A stretch of 53,214 nucleotides of DNA from Fulvivirga lutimaris. GTDB taxonomy: Bacteria > Bacteroidota > Bacteroidia > Cytophagales > Cyclobacteriaceae. The translations under genes and the position numbers were made by a program. The notes beneath the pieces are model-generated. The model did no database searches. It had not been told where the DNA came from and was given only the letters and a program-made list of their open reading frames with translations. Where the stretch lies: the NCBI RefSeq assembly GCF_009711525.1, contig NZ_SMLV01000427.1, positions 1 through 53,214 on the forward strand. Direction: 5' to 3'. Of this stretch, positions 24,869-34,509 are shown in pieces (positions within the stretch are counted from its first letter, which is position 1; each line of letters starts with the position of its first letter).

Positions 24869-27478
24869 CTAGATTTCCACTTTATCGAGATTTAAAAACT
24901 CGATTTGGCCATCTGATGATATATCAACGCCAACCAGGCTATCTTTATTGACTCTACCGGCTAATATTTCTTTAGAAAGTTCATTAAGCAGTTCTTTCTG
25001 CAATACGCGCTTCAGCGGTCTTGCTCCATATTGAGGGTCAAAACCAAGCTTGGCAAGCTGATCAAGGGCTTTATCAGAGATTTCAATCTTCACACCATTC
25101 TCAGCAAGCGTATCTTTAAGATGCTTGAATTGTATATCTACAATCTTTCTGATATCAGCTTTAGACAGTGGTCTGAACATGATAGTTTCATCTATTCTAT
25201 TTAGAAACTCCGGTCGCACGGACTTCTTCAGTACTTCAAAAACTTCCTTTTTAGTTTTCTCAATTACTTCCTCAACATTCTCATCTGTCATTTTCTCAAA
25301 ATTCTCCTGAATTATATGAGAACCCATATTGGTAGTCATAATGATGATGGTGTTTTTAAAATTGGCCACTCTGCCTTTGTTATCAGTCAACCTACCTTCA
25401 TCCAAAACCTGCAACAAAATATTAAAGACATCAGGATGCGCTTTTTCAATCTCGTCCAGAAGTATTACTGAATAAGGCTTTCTTCTTACCGCTTCAGTTA
25501 ACTGACCACCTTCATCATACCCCACATACCCGGGAGGTGCTCCCACCAACCTGCTCACAGAGTGTCTTTCCTGATACTCTGACATATCAATTCTCACCAT
25601 GGCGTTATCATCATTAAAAAGATACTCTGCCAGTGCCTTTGAAAGCTCAGTTTTACCAACTCCAGTAGTTCCTAAGAATATGAAAGAGCCTATTGGTCTT
25701 TTAGGATCCTGTAATCCTGCCCTGCTTCTCCTCACTGCATCAGAAAGTGCTCTAATAGCTTCCTCCTGGCCTGCCACACGCTTACCCAACTCGTCCTCAA
25801 GTACCAATAGTTTTTCTCTTTCACTCTGTAGCATTTTTGATACCGGTATTCCGGTCCATCGTGCTACCACCTCTGCTATGTCCTCACTATCAACCTCCTC
25901 TTTCAGCATAGCATTGTTACCTTGCTGCTCTTTTACCTTAGCCTGATATTCTTCCAAATGCTGCTCTGCTTCTACCAGTTTACCATATCTGATCTCGGCT
26001 ACTTTACCAAAATCACCTGCCTTTTCAGCTTGTTCAGCTTCAAATTTCAGCTTGTCGATCTTCTCCTTCTCCTCTCTTATGCCCTGCACAACAGACTTCT
26101 CATTTTCCCATTTTGCCTTCAGATTATTTCTCGACTCCGTCAATTCCGCAATAACCTTATTCAATTCACGCTCTTTGTCCTTGTCCTTCTCCCTTCTTAT
26201 AGCCTCACGCTCAATTTCAAACTGCATGATTCTTCGATTCAACTCATCTAGCTCTTCAGGCATAGAATCCATTTCCAATCGAAGTTTTGCCGCAGCCTCA
26301 TCCATCAAGTCAATGGCCTTATCTGGTAAGAAACGATCTGAAATGTATCGGGTAGATAACTCAACTGCTGCGATAACCGCATCATCTTTAATCCTCACCC
26401 CGTGGTGTATTTCATACTTTTCTTTAATACCTCTTAAGATCGATATGGCATCTGTCTGACTAGGTTCATCAACAGTAACTGCCTGGAACCTTCTTTCCAA
26501 CGCCTTATCCTTTTCTACATATTTTTGATATTCCTTAAGGGTTGTAGCACCTATGGCATGGAGCTCACCTCTTGCCAAAGCCGGTTTCAAAAGGTTGGCA
26601 GCATCCATTGCTCCTTCTCCTCCACCTGCACCAATCAAAGTATGGATCTCATCAATAAACAGGATGATCTGACCGTCAGAGTCAGTTACTTCTTTGATAA
26701 CTGCTTTCAACCTTTCTTCAAACTCACCTTTATATTTAGCACCTGCTACAAGCAGTCCCATGTCCAGCGAGATCAAAATTTTATCTTTAAGATTTTCAGG
26801 CACATCACCATCAACAATTCGTTGAGCCATGCCTTCAACAATGGCAGTTTTACCAACACCCGGTTCACCTAAAAGAATTGGATTGTTCTTTGTCCTTCTA
26901 GATAGAATCTGAAGTACCCTTCTTATTTCATCATCACGACCAATTACAGGATCAATCTTGCCTTTCTTGGCCTGCTCATTCAAATTGATAGAATAGCGCT
27001 CAAGTGATTTGTATTTAGACTCAGCATTCTGGTCTGTCACTCTACTATTGCCTCTTAACTCTTTAATGGCTGTTAATAAACCCTTATATTCAAAACCAAC
27101 ATCCTTTAACAAAGAAGCAACTTTGTCTTTGCCTTGTAGAAGACCTATAAGTATGTGCTCTACGGCAATATATTCGTCATTAAAGGTTTTAAGTTCTTTC
27201 TCAGCCTTCTGCAAAGCTGCACCGGCATCATTAGAAAGGTAGGGCTGTTGTCCACTTACTTTAGGGTAAGAGTCTATAATTTCATCCAGCTTATTGCTAA
27301 GATGCTGCGCATTTACGTTCATCTTCTTTACCAAAAATGAAATCAGATTTTCATCTGATGTCAATATGGCTTTGAGTAAATGCCCAGGCTCAATAGCTTG
27401 CTGTCCGTTCCCGGTAGCTACTTCAGCTCCTTTCTGAAGCACTTCCTGAGATTTTACTGTGTATTTATCAAAATTCAT
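24869..27478 (-). CDS. clpB: ATP-dependent chaperone ClpB
   Basis: AAA+ disaggregase of 869 residues, the normal length. Clp-N repeats (1-145), NBD1 with Walker A GEPGVGKT (204-211) and Walker B LFIDEIH, the middle coiled-coil domain (about 405-530), NBD2 with GTTGVGKT and LLDEIEKAH, and the C-terminal small domain. It rescues aggregated proteins with DnaK. No IGL/IGF-type ClpP-binding loop was noticed, which fits ClpB rather than ClpA/C. It is transcribed alone; the upstream gap holds a 13-base palindrome but no clear heat-shock element I can name. Confidence 0.97.
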   Translation of the reverse strand: MNFDKYTVKSQEVLQKGAEVATGNGQQAIEPGHLLKAILTSDENLISFLVKKMNVNAQHLSNKLDEIIDSYPKVSGQQPYLSNDAGAALQKAEKELKTFNDEYIAVEHILIGLLQGKDKVASLLKDVGFEYKGLLTAIKELRGNSRVTDQNAESKYKSLERYSINLNEQAKKGKIDPVIGRDDEIRRVLQILSRRTKNNPILLGEPGVGKTAIVEGMAQRIVDGDVPENLKDKILISLDMGLLVAGAKYKGEFEERLKAVIKEVTDSDGQIILFIDEIHTLIGAGGGEGAMDAANLLKPALARGELHAIGATTLKEYQKYVEKDKALERRFQAVTVDEPSQTDAISILRGIKEKYEIHHGVRIKDDAVIAAVELSTRYISDRFLPDKAIDLMDEAAAKLRLEMDSMPEELDELNRRIMQFEIEREAIRREKDKDKERELNKVIAELTESRNNLKAKWENEKSVVQGIREEKEKIDKLKFEAEQAEKAGDFGKVAEIRYGKLVEAEQHLEEYQAKVKEQQGNNAMLKEEVDSEDIAEVVARWTGIPVSKMLQSEREKLLVLEDELGKRVAGQEEAIRALSDAVRRSRAGLQDPKRPIGSFIFLGTTGVGKTELSKALAEYLFNDDNAMVRIDMSEYQERHSVSRLVGAPPGYVGYDEGGQLTEAVRRKPYSVILLDEIEKAHPDVFNILLQVLDEGRLTDNKGRVANFKNTIIIMTTNMGSHIIQENFEKMTDENVEEVIEKTKKEVFEVLKKSVRPEFLNRIDETIMFRPLSKADIRKIVDIQFKHLKDTLAENGVKIEISDKALDQLAKLGFDPQYGARPLKRVLQKELLNELSKEILAGRVNKDSLVGVDISSDGQIEFLNLDKVEI

Positions 27479-27669
27479 TTTATTAATTCCTCCAACCTCT
27501 ATTCGTCAAATAATACTCCAATGAAGAGATCAGGCCATTCTGACCTGCATTTTTAAATACTTTGTAATATTTCATGCCATTATGGCAATATTTTACGATT
27601 CAAGGTGAAAAAATATAGCAACTTGTCGCTTTTCATGAACATGATTATCTTCGACCAAACACAAAATCT

Positions 27670-28107
27670 ATGGCTCGAATAAAACTTGATCTTCCTGAAA
27701 TATTCATTTTTTCAACTAACTATACTGTGCACATTTCAGATGTCAATTATGGTGGGCATGTAGGCAATGATGCCATATTAACCATTATGCAAGAAGGTAG
27801 AATGGCGCTATTAAAAGCAATGAACATAAAAGATGAACTATCCATTGATGATGGTGTTGGAATCATTGTGGCCGATGCAGCAGTTGTTTACAAATCTGAA
27901 GGTTTTCATGGTGATGAACTGGAAATAAAAATAGCCGTTGATGATTTTAACAAATTCGGATTTGATATGTACTATCAATTGATAAACGCAGCTACCAATA
28001 AAGAAGTGGCAAGAGGCAAAACCGGTATTGTGTGCCTTAACTATCAAGAAAAAAAGATCACTCCTATCCCGCCAAAATTTAAGGAAAAATTAGAGCAGGG
28101 GCTATAA
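27670..28107 (+). CDS. Hotdog-fold thioesterase family protein
   Basis: A 145-residue single hotdog domain. The N-terminal pattern VHISDVNYGGHVGNDAIL is the acyl-CoA thioesterase/FcbC-type motif (Asp, Gly-His) and EGFHGDELEIKI the central strand. It would hydrolyse an acyl-CoA; the substrate is unknown. TTG near 27624 and TATCTTCG (27646-27653) with 19 bases between could be its promoter. It ends 19 bases before rlmN and may be co-transcribed with it. Confidence 0.82.
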   Translation: MARIKLDLPEIFIFSTNYTVHISDVNYGGHVGNDAILTIMQEGRMALLKAMNIKDELSIDDGVGIIVADAAVVYKSEGFHGDELEIKIAVDDFNKFGFDMYYQLINAATNKEVARGKTGIVCLNYQEKKITPIPPKFKEKLEQGL

Positions 28108-28112
28108 CTCCC

Positions 28113-28120
28113 TATCTTTG
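28113..28120 (+). promoter_or_regulatory. -7 box before rlmN
   Basis: TATCTTTG is an exact TAnnTTTG match, 6 bases before the ATG at 28127 and 5 bases after the stop of the thioesterase gene. It suggests rlmN has its own near-leaderless promoter. Confidence 0.45.
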
Positions 28121-28126
28121 CAACTT

Positions 28127-29182
28127 ATGGCAGAGGCAACCAAAAAAGATATAAGACAACTATCGGTTGAGCAGATTGGTGAATATTTCGAATCTATTGG
28201 CGAGAAGAAATTTCGTGCCAAGCAGGTAGATGAGTGGCTATGGAAGAAATCTGCCAAGGATTTTGATCAGATGACCAACCTTTCGCTTTCTACCCGAGAG
28301 CAATTGAAGAAGGACTTTGTCATCAATCACATTGCCGTGGATGACATGCAGCGCAGTAATGACGGAACCATTAAAAATGCCGTAAAGCTATTTGATGGAA
28401 TGACTGTAGAATCAGTGCTTATACCGACTGATAAAAGAATAACAGCTTGTATTTCTTCACAAGTTGGTTGTAGTCTCGATTGCCATTTTTGTGCTACTGC
28501 AAGACTTAAGAGAATGCGAAACCTTAACCCTGATGAGATCTACGATCAGGTGGTGGCCATTAAAGAGCAGGGAGATCAGTTCTTTGGCAGGCCTTTGACG
28601 AACATTGTGTTTATGGGTATGGGGGAACCATTGTTGAATTACAACAACGTAATTGCTGCCATAGATAAAATCACTGGAGATAAAGGTCTTGGAATGTCTG
28701 CCAAAAGAATTACACTATCCACAGTCGGCATACCTAAAATGATCAAAAAAATGGCGGATGATGGTGTTAAGTTTAATCTGGCCATCTCATTACACTCGGC
28801 CATTGACGAAAAGCGTTCACAATTTATGCCGATCAATCAGTCAAGTCCATTGGATGATTTGGCTGATGCACTCAAACATTGGTATAATATCACCAAGCGC
28901 AAGGTGACTTATGAATATGTCGTATGGAAAGGCCTGAATGATAAGAAGGAGGATGTAGAAGCACTGGTCAAATTCTGCAAGATTATACCTTCCAAGGTAA
29001 ATCTGATTGAGTACAACCCAATAGATGACGGTGAGTTTCAGCAGGCAGCTCCCGAGGCCATTGGACTATATGTCAAGGTGCTTGAAGAAAATGATATTTC
29101 AGTAACCGTAAGGAGAAGTAGAGGTAAAGACATCGATGCCGCTTGTGGACAGTTGGCGAATAAGTCAGAAGCAACTAATTAA
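28127..29182 (+). CDS. rlmN: 23S rRNA (adenine(2503)-C(2))-methyltransferase RlmN
   Basis: Radical-SAM methyltransferase of 351 residues acting on A2503 of 23S rRNA (and, in some bacteria, tRNA A37). The 4Fe-4S motif is Cys115-x3-Cys119-x2-Cys122 (GCSLDCHFCATA). MGMGEPLLNYNNV is the SAM-binding GEP motif, and the C-terminal catalytic Cys lies in IDAACGQL. I choose ATG 28127; a TTG 9 bases upstream is in frame but overlaps the -7 box. Length and motifs are normal. Confidence 0.95.
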   Translation: MAEATKKDIRQLSVEQIGEYFESIGEKKFRAKQVDEWLWKKSAKDFDQMTNLSLSTREQLKKDFVINHIAVDDMQRSNDGTIKNAVKLFDGMTVESVLIPTDKRITACISSQVGCSLDCHFCATARLKRMRNLNPDEIYDQVVAIKEQGDQFFGRPLTNIVFMGMGEPLLNYNNVIAAIDKITGDKGLGMSAKRITLSTVGIPKMIKKMADDGVKFNLAISLHSAIDEKRSQFMPINQSSPLDDLADALKHWYNITKRKVTYEYVVWKGLNDKKEDVEALVKFCKIIPSKVNLIEYNPIDDGEFQQAAPEAIGLYVKVLEENDISVTVRRSRGKDIDAACGQLANKSEATN

Positions 29183-29186
29183 AAGC

Positions 29187-30023
29187 TCAAAACTCAACCT
29201 CAGCCACCACCGGAAAATGGTCTGACGGATAGGCCATGTCTTGACTATCGCTGAGCGTAGCATATGATTTCACCTTGATTTGATCGTTGACAAAAATATA
29301 ATCAATCCTTACTTCAGGTTGCTTATCAAAATGAAAGCCATTAAATGTAGCTTCAGGGCCATAAGGCTCAACGCCATTTACCAATCTTGTATCACTCATG
29401 AATTCGGTCATTCTCTTATAAGGTGCTGTATCATCTTCAAAATTGAAGTCTCCCATTACCACAACAGGTAGGTCATTCGCCAGCTCCTTTATTTTATTAA
29501 TAATCACCCCAATACTCTTCTCACGAGCAACCACACCAATATGATCAAAGTGAGTATTGAAGATGAAAAAATGTTTTTTAGTATTCATGTCTTCCATTTC
29601 CGCCCAGCTACACACTCGAGGCAAAGCGGCATCCCAGCTTTTAGATGGTGATGCCGGAGTTTCTGACAACCAAAATGTACCTGACTTTATGGATTTGAAA
29701 TATTTAGTATTATAAAAGAAGGCAGAATATTCTCCTTTTTGTTTTCCATCATCCCGGGCTACACCTATATATTCAAAACTTGAAAGGCCTGCTTTTATAT
29801 CTTCCAACTGATGGTGTAACCCTTCCTGAGTTCCAAATATCATTGGCTCATGGTATTTCAATAGACCAATTACCTGATCTTTCCTGTTATCCCAATTGTT
29901 AACTGGGTCATTTTTATCATCAAACTTGAGGTTGTAGGACATTACCTTCATTGAGATATTATCTTGCGCAATAATGGCTGAGGTCAGTAAAGTCAGTATA
30001 AATGTAAATATGTAGTGCTTCAT
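29187..30023 (-). CDS. Secreted endonuclease/exonuclease/phosphatase family protein
   Basis: A 278-residue exported EEP-fold hydrolase with a signal peptide (cleavage near IIAQ, residue 20). Catalytic motifs of the DNase I/exonuclease III superfamily are present: MSYNLKFDD, FGTQEGL (Glu), NTHFDH, MGDFNFED and the final SDHFPVVA with the catalytic His. Members cleave phosphodiesters or phosphomonoesters; short secreted Bacteroidota versions are usually uncharacterised, and the substrate could be nucleic acid, a lipid head group or a sugar phosphate. It converges on rlmN with 4 bases between stops and no terminator seen. Confidence 0.9.
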   Translation of the reverse strand: MKHYIFTFILTLLTSAIIAQDNISMKVMSYNLKFDDKNDPVNNWDNRKDQVIGLLKYHEPMIFGTQEGLHHQLEDIKAGLSSFEYIGVARDDGKQKGEYSAFFYNTKYFKSIKSGTFWLSETPASPSKSWDAALPRVCSWAEMEDMNTKKHFFIFNTHFDHIGVVAREKSIGVIINKIKELANDLPVVVMGDFNFEDDTAPYKRMTEFMSDTRLVNGVEPYGPEATFNGFHFDKQPEVRIDYIFVNDQIKVKSYATLSDSQDMAYPSDHFPVVAEVEF

Positions 30024-30208
30024 TTGAGTAGTAAATTGTTAACCAAAATACAAAAAAGCTTTCCTTCACTTGTCATTAGCTCAAAAAATTAGTTCTTAAT
30101 CAACTAAAAATACCCTAAGAATCAGTGCATTATCATTACATAATTTGATTATAACCTATTGTGGTTATTCTAAAATGACTATATTTTGGCTTCTATTTAT
30201 AATAATCA

Positions 30209-31900
30209 ATGATCAGCTTTTTTAAGGACGTTATAAATCTGGGGGTTAATGAGGGGCAATTGTTGTTTGAACAACGGAAAATCAGGCTCGTCAATATTTT
30301 TGCTTTAATATCCGCTGGGCTTATGCTTGCTTTCAGCATGCTCAATATTGTACTAGGTGCCAATTCTCAGGCTCTGTTAATCTTAAGTGGTTGCCTTTTT
30401 ATTGCCTTTCCAACTATTTACTTAAATAAAGTCGGCAGATACCAACTGGCACGATTTATATTTCTGGGGTTGGGGCTTATTTTCGTTGACATAGTGACAT
30501 TCAGGGCAGTTTTTAATTTTCAAAATCGACATAATGAGGTGTTTTTGGTTGGTTACTCTACGCTTATTGTGGTGCTTATGAACAATCCTTTAAAATCTAT
30601 TTTATTCTCTTTCAATGTTGTAAGCACTCTGGTAATGATTACCCTCAGGCAAACCATTGCCGGCCTGCCGATAACCAGCGACACCATTATGGCATATCTC
30701 AATGCATTAGTAGCTTTCGGCTGTGTATACTTCTTTATTAGCATTTTTAAGCAAGAGCTGATAAGAAGTGTAGGTAAAGTAGAAGAGTTTGGTGAAGAGC
30801 TGCAAAAGCAGGAAAAAGAAATACTTAAACAGCGAGATGAGTTATTTGCAAACAGACAACTTTTAAGATCAACAATAGACAGCCTGCCCGTTTTCATCAG
30901 TATGATAGACATGAAGGGCAAGTATCTTATTGCAAACTCACAATATGCGAAAGCCTTTAAAATGCCCATTTCTGAAATAGAAGGTAAGCATTACAGTGAG
31001 ATATTGCCAGAATCTATACTTAAGACACATCGACTCTTAATCAACGATGGATTCAAAGGAATAGGTCGTGAGTTTGATGAAATTGCTGAAATCGATAAGC
31101 AGAATGTTATTCATAGTTTAGGCAAATATATTCCTGTATACGACTCTCGTAAGGAGCAAATTGCCCTTGCTGTATATGTTGTTGATGTTACCAAACTAAA
31201 AAAGACTGAAGCTGAACTGGTATCATTAAACGAAACTAAAAATAGACTTTTGAGTGTCATTAGTCATGATATTCGTGCTCCATTAAATTCATTAAAAGGC
31301 ATTATCAATATTTCAGGAAATATCACTCAGGAAAATCTGTCTCAATTTATTAATAAGGTGAATAACCGCCTCACGATAGTAACCTTCAATCTGGATAACC
31401 TTCTGAATTGGGCCAGAGGACAAATGGATGGACTCAATTTATCTCCAGAAGAGATTAATATAAATGACCTCATCATTAGAAACATAGAAATGATGAAGGA
31501 TGTAAGTAAGAAAAAGAAAGTAGAAATCATATATTCTGAAAGCAGTCCATTAAATGTTAATGCTGATCCAGAATCACTAAACCTTGTTTTAAGAAATATC
31601 CTTAATAATGCTATCAAGTTTACTCCTGAAGGTGAAAAAATTCATATCAGGAGCTTCACTGAAAATGAAAATATGTGCATTGAAGTAGTAGATAGTGGTG
31701 ATGGCATAAGTGAGGAAATTATAGAACAGCTTCATAGCGGAGTTACGGCATTAAATTCTGAAGAAGGTACTATGGGTGAAAAGGGAACTGGACTTGGCCT
31801 AACGCTTAGTATGGATTTGATAATCAGAAATAATGGTGCGCTGAAATTTAAAAACAGTGATAAAGGGACGACAGTAACCATAAAAATACCTTTAGCATAG
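30209..31900 (+). CDS. Membrane PAS sensor histidine kinase
   Basis: A 563-residue kinase: an N-terminal block of about five to six membrane helices (27-180), coiled coil (185-220), a PAS domain (about 222-332), HisKA with phospho-acceptor His353 (SVISHDIRAPLNS) and an HATPase domain with NILNNAIKFT, DSGDGIS and GTGLGLTL. No response regulator lies beside it, so the partner is elsewhere. The input could be membrane or small-molecule derived; nothing in the sequence decides. The gap of 53 bases to the next gene allows co-transcription. Confidence 0.9.
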   Translation: MISFFKDVINLGVNEGQLLFEQRKIRLVNIFALISAGLMLAFSMLNIVLGANSQALLILSGCLFIAFPTIYLNKVGRYQLARFIFLGLGLIFVDIVTFRAVFNFQNRHNEVFLVGYSTLIVVLMNNPLKSILFSFNVVSTLVMITLRQTIAGLPITSDTIMAYLNALVAFGCVYFFISIFKQELIRSVGKVEEFGEELQKQEKEILKQRDELFANRQLLRSTIDSLPVFISMIDMKGKYLIANSQYAKAFKMPISEIEGKHYSEILPESILKTHRLLINDGFKGIGREFDEIAEIDKQNVIHSLGKYIPVYDSRKEQIALAVYVVDVTKLKKTEAELVSLNETKNRLLSVISHDIRAPLNSLKGIINISGNITQENLSQFINKVNNRLTIVTFNLDNLLNWARGQMDGLNLSPEEININDLIIRNIEMMKDVSKKKKVEIIYSESSPLNVNADPESLNLVLRNILNNAIKFTPEGEKIHIRSFTENENMCIEVVDSGDGISEEIIEQLHSGVTALNSEEGTMGEKGTGLGLTLSMDLIIRNNGALKFKNSDKGTTVTIKIPLA

Positions 31901-31953
31901 ATTTTGCACTAAGCCAAATTTTAAATCTTAATATAAAACAATAAACTCAAGCC

Positions 31954-32403
31954 ATGAAAAAACTAATTATTCTTACTGCCATTGCCTTATTTGGATTCGT
32001 TGAATATGGATTTTCTCAAGTCGAATACAAGGTTATCACCATTGTCGAATCTATTGTACCAGGAGGACTTGGTAGATCAAGGCTTATTGAAAGCACCTCC
32101 GAAGTAGATATAGATGATTTTACTACCGAAAGAACTGACGGGAAAAAAAGCAATCAGGGTAGTGTTAAGAGAAAAGATGCAAAAATCGATGACCTGAATG
32201 AGTCTAAACTTTTGAACTTCTACAGCTTGGCTGGTATTAACTTTCAAAATATTGCCTCTAACGATGCGCTCATCACCTCTAAGATGAATCAACTTTCAAA
32301 TAAAGGTTGGGAGCTTATGTTTGTCACAAGTGCCGCAGAAAGTGATTCTGGAAAAGATGATGGCACTGGAATTTATATTACAAGAATGATTTTTAAGAAG
32401 TAA
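31954..32403 (+). CDS. Small secreted protein of unknown function (weakly DUF4177-like)
   Basis: A 149-residue exported protein with a signal peptide (cleavage near GFSQ, residue 22). VEYKVITIVES near the start and MNQLSNKGWELMFVTS near the end resemble the two halves of DUF4177-type proteins, which pair YKVI with a GWEL motif. Between them lies a charged loop (ERTDGKKSNQGSVKRKD). I do not recognise a function. It follows the PAS kinase by 53 bases and ends at a strong terminator, so the two may form one unit. Confidence 0.7.
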   Translation: MKKLIILTAIALFGFVEYGFSQVEYKVITIVESIVPGGLGRSRLIESTSEVDIDDFTTERTDGKKSNQGSVKRKDAKIDDLNESKLLNFYSLAGINFQNIASNDALITSKMNQLSNKGWELMFVTSAAESDSGKDDGTGIYITRMIFKK

Positions 32404-32411
32404 AAAAATAA

Positions 32412-32440
32412 CCAAGGAGGTTGTCATTCAACTTCCTTGG
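32412..32440. terminator. Bidirectional terminator
   Basis: CCAAGGAGGTTG (32412-32423) pairs with CAACTTCCTTGG (32429-32440) with one G-U, loop TCATT, then GTTTTAG on plus and a run of seven T on minus (complement of 32402-32408). It serves both converging genes. Confidence 0.85.
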
Positions 32441-32450
32441 GTTTTAGTTA

Positions 32451-33215
32451 TCAATCGCCCAACCAGTTTTTAAAATCAGTAGCCTTTTCTACACTTACCG
32501 TAACCGGATCATCAGTCTTTTGATGAAGTTCTATCAATAACTTGCCTTTATGATATTTATGGGTAGCATTTATAGACTGAAAACTAATTAGATACTGTCG
32601 GTTTGCTCTGTAAAACTTCTCAGGATCAAGCTGATTCACCAGCTCATCTAAATTACTGTCCATCAGATATTTTTTATCCTCCATCGTCACAAGATAAACC
32701 ACCCCATTTCTGGTATAGAAATAAGCGATATCTACAGTTTCTACAGATATCAACCGCTCACCTTGTTTAATCAAAAACCTGGATTTATACTTTTTATCAT
32801 CCATCCTGATCTGACCGATCAGTGCATTTAAATCAGGGGTTCCATTACTCGAAAATGAGCTTTTCAAGTCATTATACTTCTGCAAGCTTGCCGCCAACTC
32901 TTCCCTTTTTACAGGTTTCAAAAGATAATCTATGCTATTTACTTTAAAGGCCTTCAGCATGTATTCATCAAATGCCGTGGTGAAGATTACTGGCTTAATA
33001 ATTTTAACCTTTTCAAAAATCTCAAAGCTTATGCCATCACTCAGTTGAATATCCATAAAAATGAGATCAGGTGCATCATTGTTACCCAACCACTTTACAG
33101 ACTCCTCTACACTGTCGATTACCTCAACTATTTCAATGTCAGGATTTATCTCCTCCAGTACTTTCTGCAGCCTTCTGAAGGCCGGTGCCTCATCTTCAAT
33201 AATCAATATTTTCAT
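32451..33215 (-). CDS. LytTR family response regulator
   Basis: A 254-residue response regulator: receiver domain (1-120) with acidic pocket EDE and phospho-Asp55 (LIFMDIQLSDG), and a C-terminal LytTR DNA-binding domain (about 148-250; FLIKQGERLISVETVDIAYF in parts, YRANRQYLIS). It works with the LytS-type kinase encoded just upstream, whose stop it overlaps by 4 bases. A likely target is the divergent TonB receptor operon, from position only. Confidence 0.92.
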   Translation of the reverse strand: MKILIIEDEAPAFRRLQKVLEEINPDIEIVEVIDSVEESVKWLGNNDAPDLIFMDIQLSDGISFEIFEKVKIIKPVIFTTAFDEYMLKAFKVNSIDYLLKPVKREELAASLQKYNDLKSSFSSNGTPDLNALIGQIRMDDKKYKSRFLIKQGERLISVETVDIAYFYTRNGVVYLVTMEDKKYLMDSNLDELVNQLDPEKFYRANRQYLISFQSINATHKYHKGKLLIELHQKTDDPVTVSVEKATDFKNWLGD

Positions 33216-34258
33216 GCCGACACAAGGGATTTTTCCTGAATAACCTCAATCAAAGGAACCGTGACTATAAAGTCATCAGCTGTTACTATTACATCAATTT
33301 TATGTTTACCAAAATAGGCATACCTGCTTCTGATGTTGTGCAGTCCGGTTTTAGTTGATTTGCCTATAGACTTCTTCTCTTGCAAATTGTTTTTTACCGC
33401 CAGCAGCTTTTCATCTTCAATATAAATATCGATATGCAAAGGATGAGCCTTAGATATAACATTGTGTTTAATGGCATTCTCTACAAGCATCTGCAATGTT
33501 AAAGGAGCAATGCTTTTACTTCTATGCGTCTGATCTATTCTAATATCTACTGACAAATTCTCAGGATAGCGCATTTGCAATAGAAATATATATGCCTTAA
33601 CAAACTCCAACTCATCATCCAACGACACTAGTTCCCTTTCCTTGTTTTGCAAAATGTATCGGTAAACTTCAGAAAGTTTTTCTGTGAAGCCAATAGCAAC
33701 ATTCTGATCTTCAGCAATCAATGTAGTTAATGTATTAAGGCTGTTAAACAAAAAATGGGGACTCATCTGGTTTTGCAGCACTTCAAATTGAGTTCTTATC
33801 TGCTGGTTTTTTAAGTCCTCATTCAGTTGAATTGATGTTCGCCACTGCTCAAAGAAATAAACGTTCTCATATACTGACCCTATGATTGAAGCCGAAACAA
33901 TATTAATAGGTACTTCATGCAGATAATACTCTATCGATAAGAAGTCTACTGCTTCATTTAAGTTGAAGGTGTAGCAAAGAACGGGATCTCCAACTACTAA
34001 AAAGGCTACAAGACAAGTAAAGGTAATAAGTAAGCGTCTTGGTGTCTGCCTTATTTGTGGGTAGACCTTCCTGAAGTGCATAAAAATGGCAAATGCACCA
34101 TTCCAAAATACAGCAGTAAAAACGAGGGCCGTTAAATACTTGTCAAGCATTGTTTGCCCTGGCTCGCGACCATGAAGGAAAATCATGATGTAGGCTAGCA
34201 CAAAAATGCCTATCCACCTCACATAAACTTCCTTAATTGTAACGCCAGCTATCTTCAT
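33212..34258 (-). CDS. LytS-like sensor histidine kinase (His_kinase family)
   Basis: A 348-residue membrane kinase of the LytS/YpdA type: four N-terminal membrane helices (about 12-30, 42-62, 75-97, 115-130), the phospho-acceptor His168 in NQMSPHFLFNSLNTL, and an HATPase domain with MLVENAIKHNVI and GLHNIRSRYAYFG. It passes phosphate to the LytTR regulator (ATGA overlap). The short membrane part without an extracellular domain is typical of Bacteroidota members. Signal unknown. It is divergent from the TonB receptor with a 251-base gap in which I see no strong motif. Confidence 0.92.
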   Translation of the reverse strand: MKIAGVTIKEVYVRWIGIFVLAYIMIFLHGREPGQTMLDKYLTALVFTAVFWNGAFAIFMHFRKVYPQIRQTPRRLLITFTCLVAFLVVGDPVLCYTFNLNEAVDFLSIEYYLHEVPINIVSASIIGSVYENVYFFEQWRTSIQLNEDLKNQQIRTQFEVLQNQMSPHFLFNSLNTLTTLIAEDQNVAIGFTEKLSEVYRYILQNKERELVSLDDELEFVKAYIFLLQMRYPENLSVDIRIDQTHRSKSIAPLTLQMLVENAIKHNVISKAHPLHIDIYIEDEKLLAVKNNLQEKKSIGKSTKTGLHNIRSRYAYFGKHKIDVIVTADDFIVTVPLIEVIQEKSLVSA

Positions 34259-34509
34259 CAGTCAAAATTTCTACAAAATACGGATTTATTGAATTTTAAA
34301 CGAGGTCAATTTATGGTGAAACCCCAAAATCATCGATTGAAACCAGAAGAATCTAAACTCAACCTAAAGAAACAACTTCTAAAATATAATTTGAGACTGA
34401 TTGAACCCTTTTACTGTTCCAACAGACTTTATTAGGGTCTTGGGCAGTTTTGCATTTTATAGATACACCACCACCAATAATTTGGCTCAAAATTCAAACA
34501 ACCCAACCC

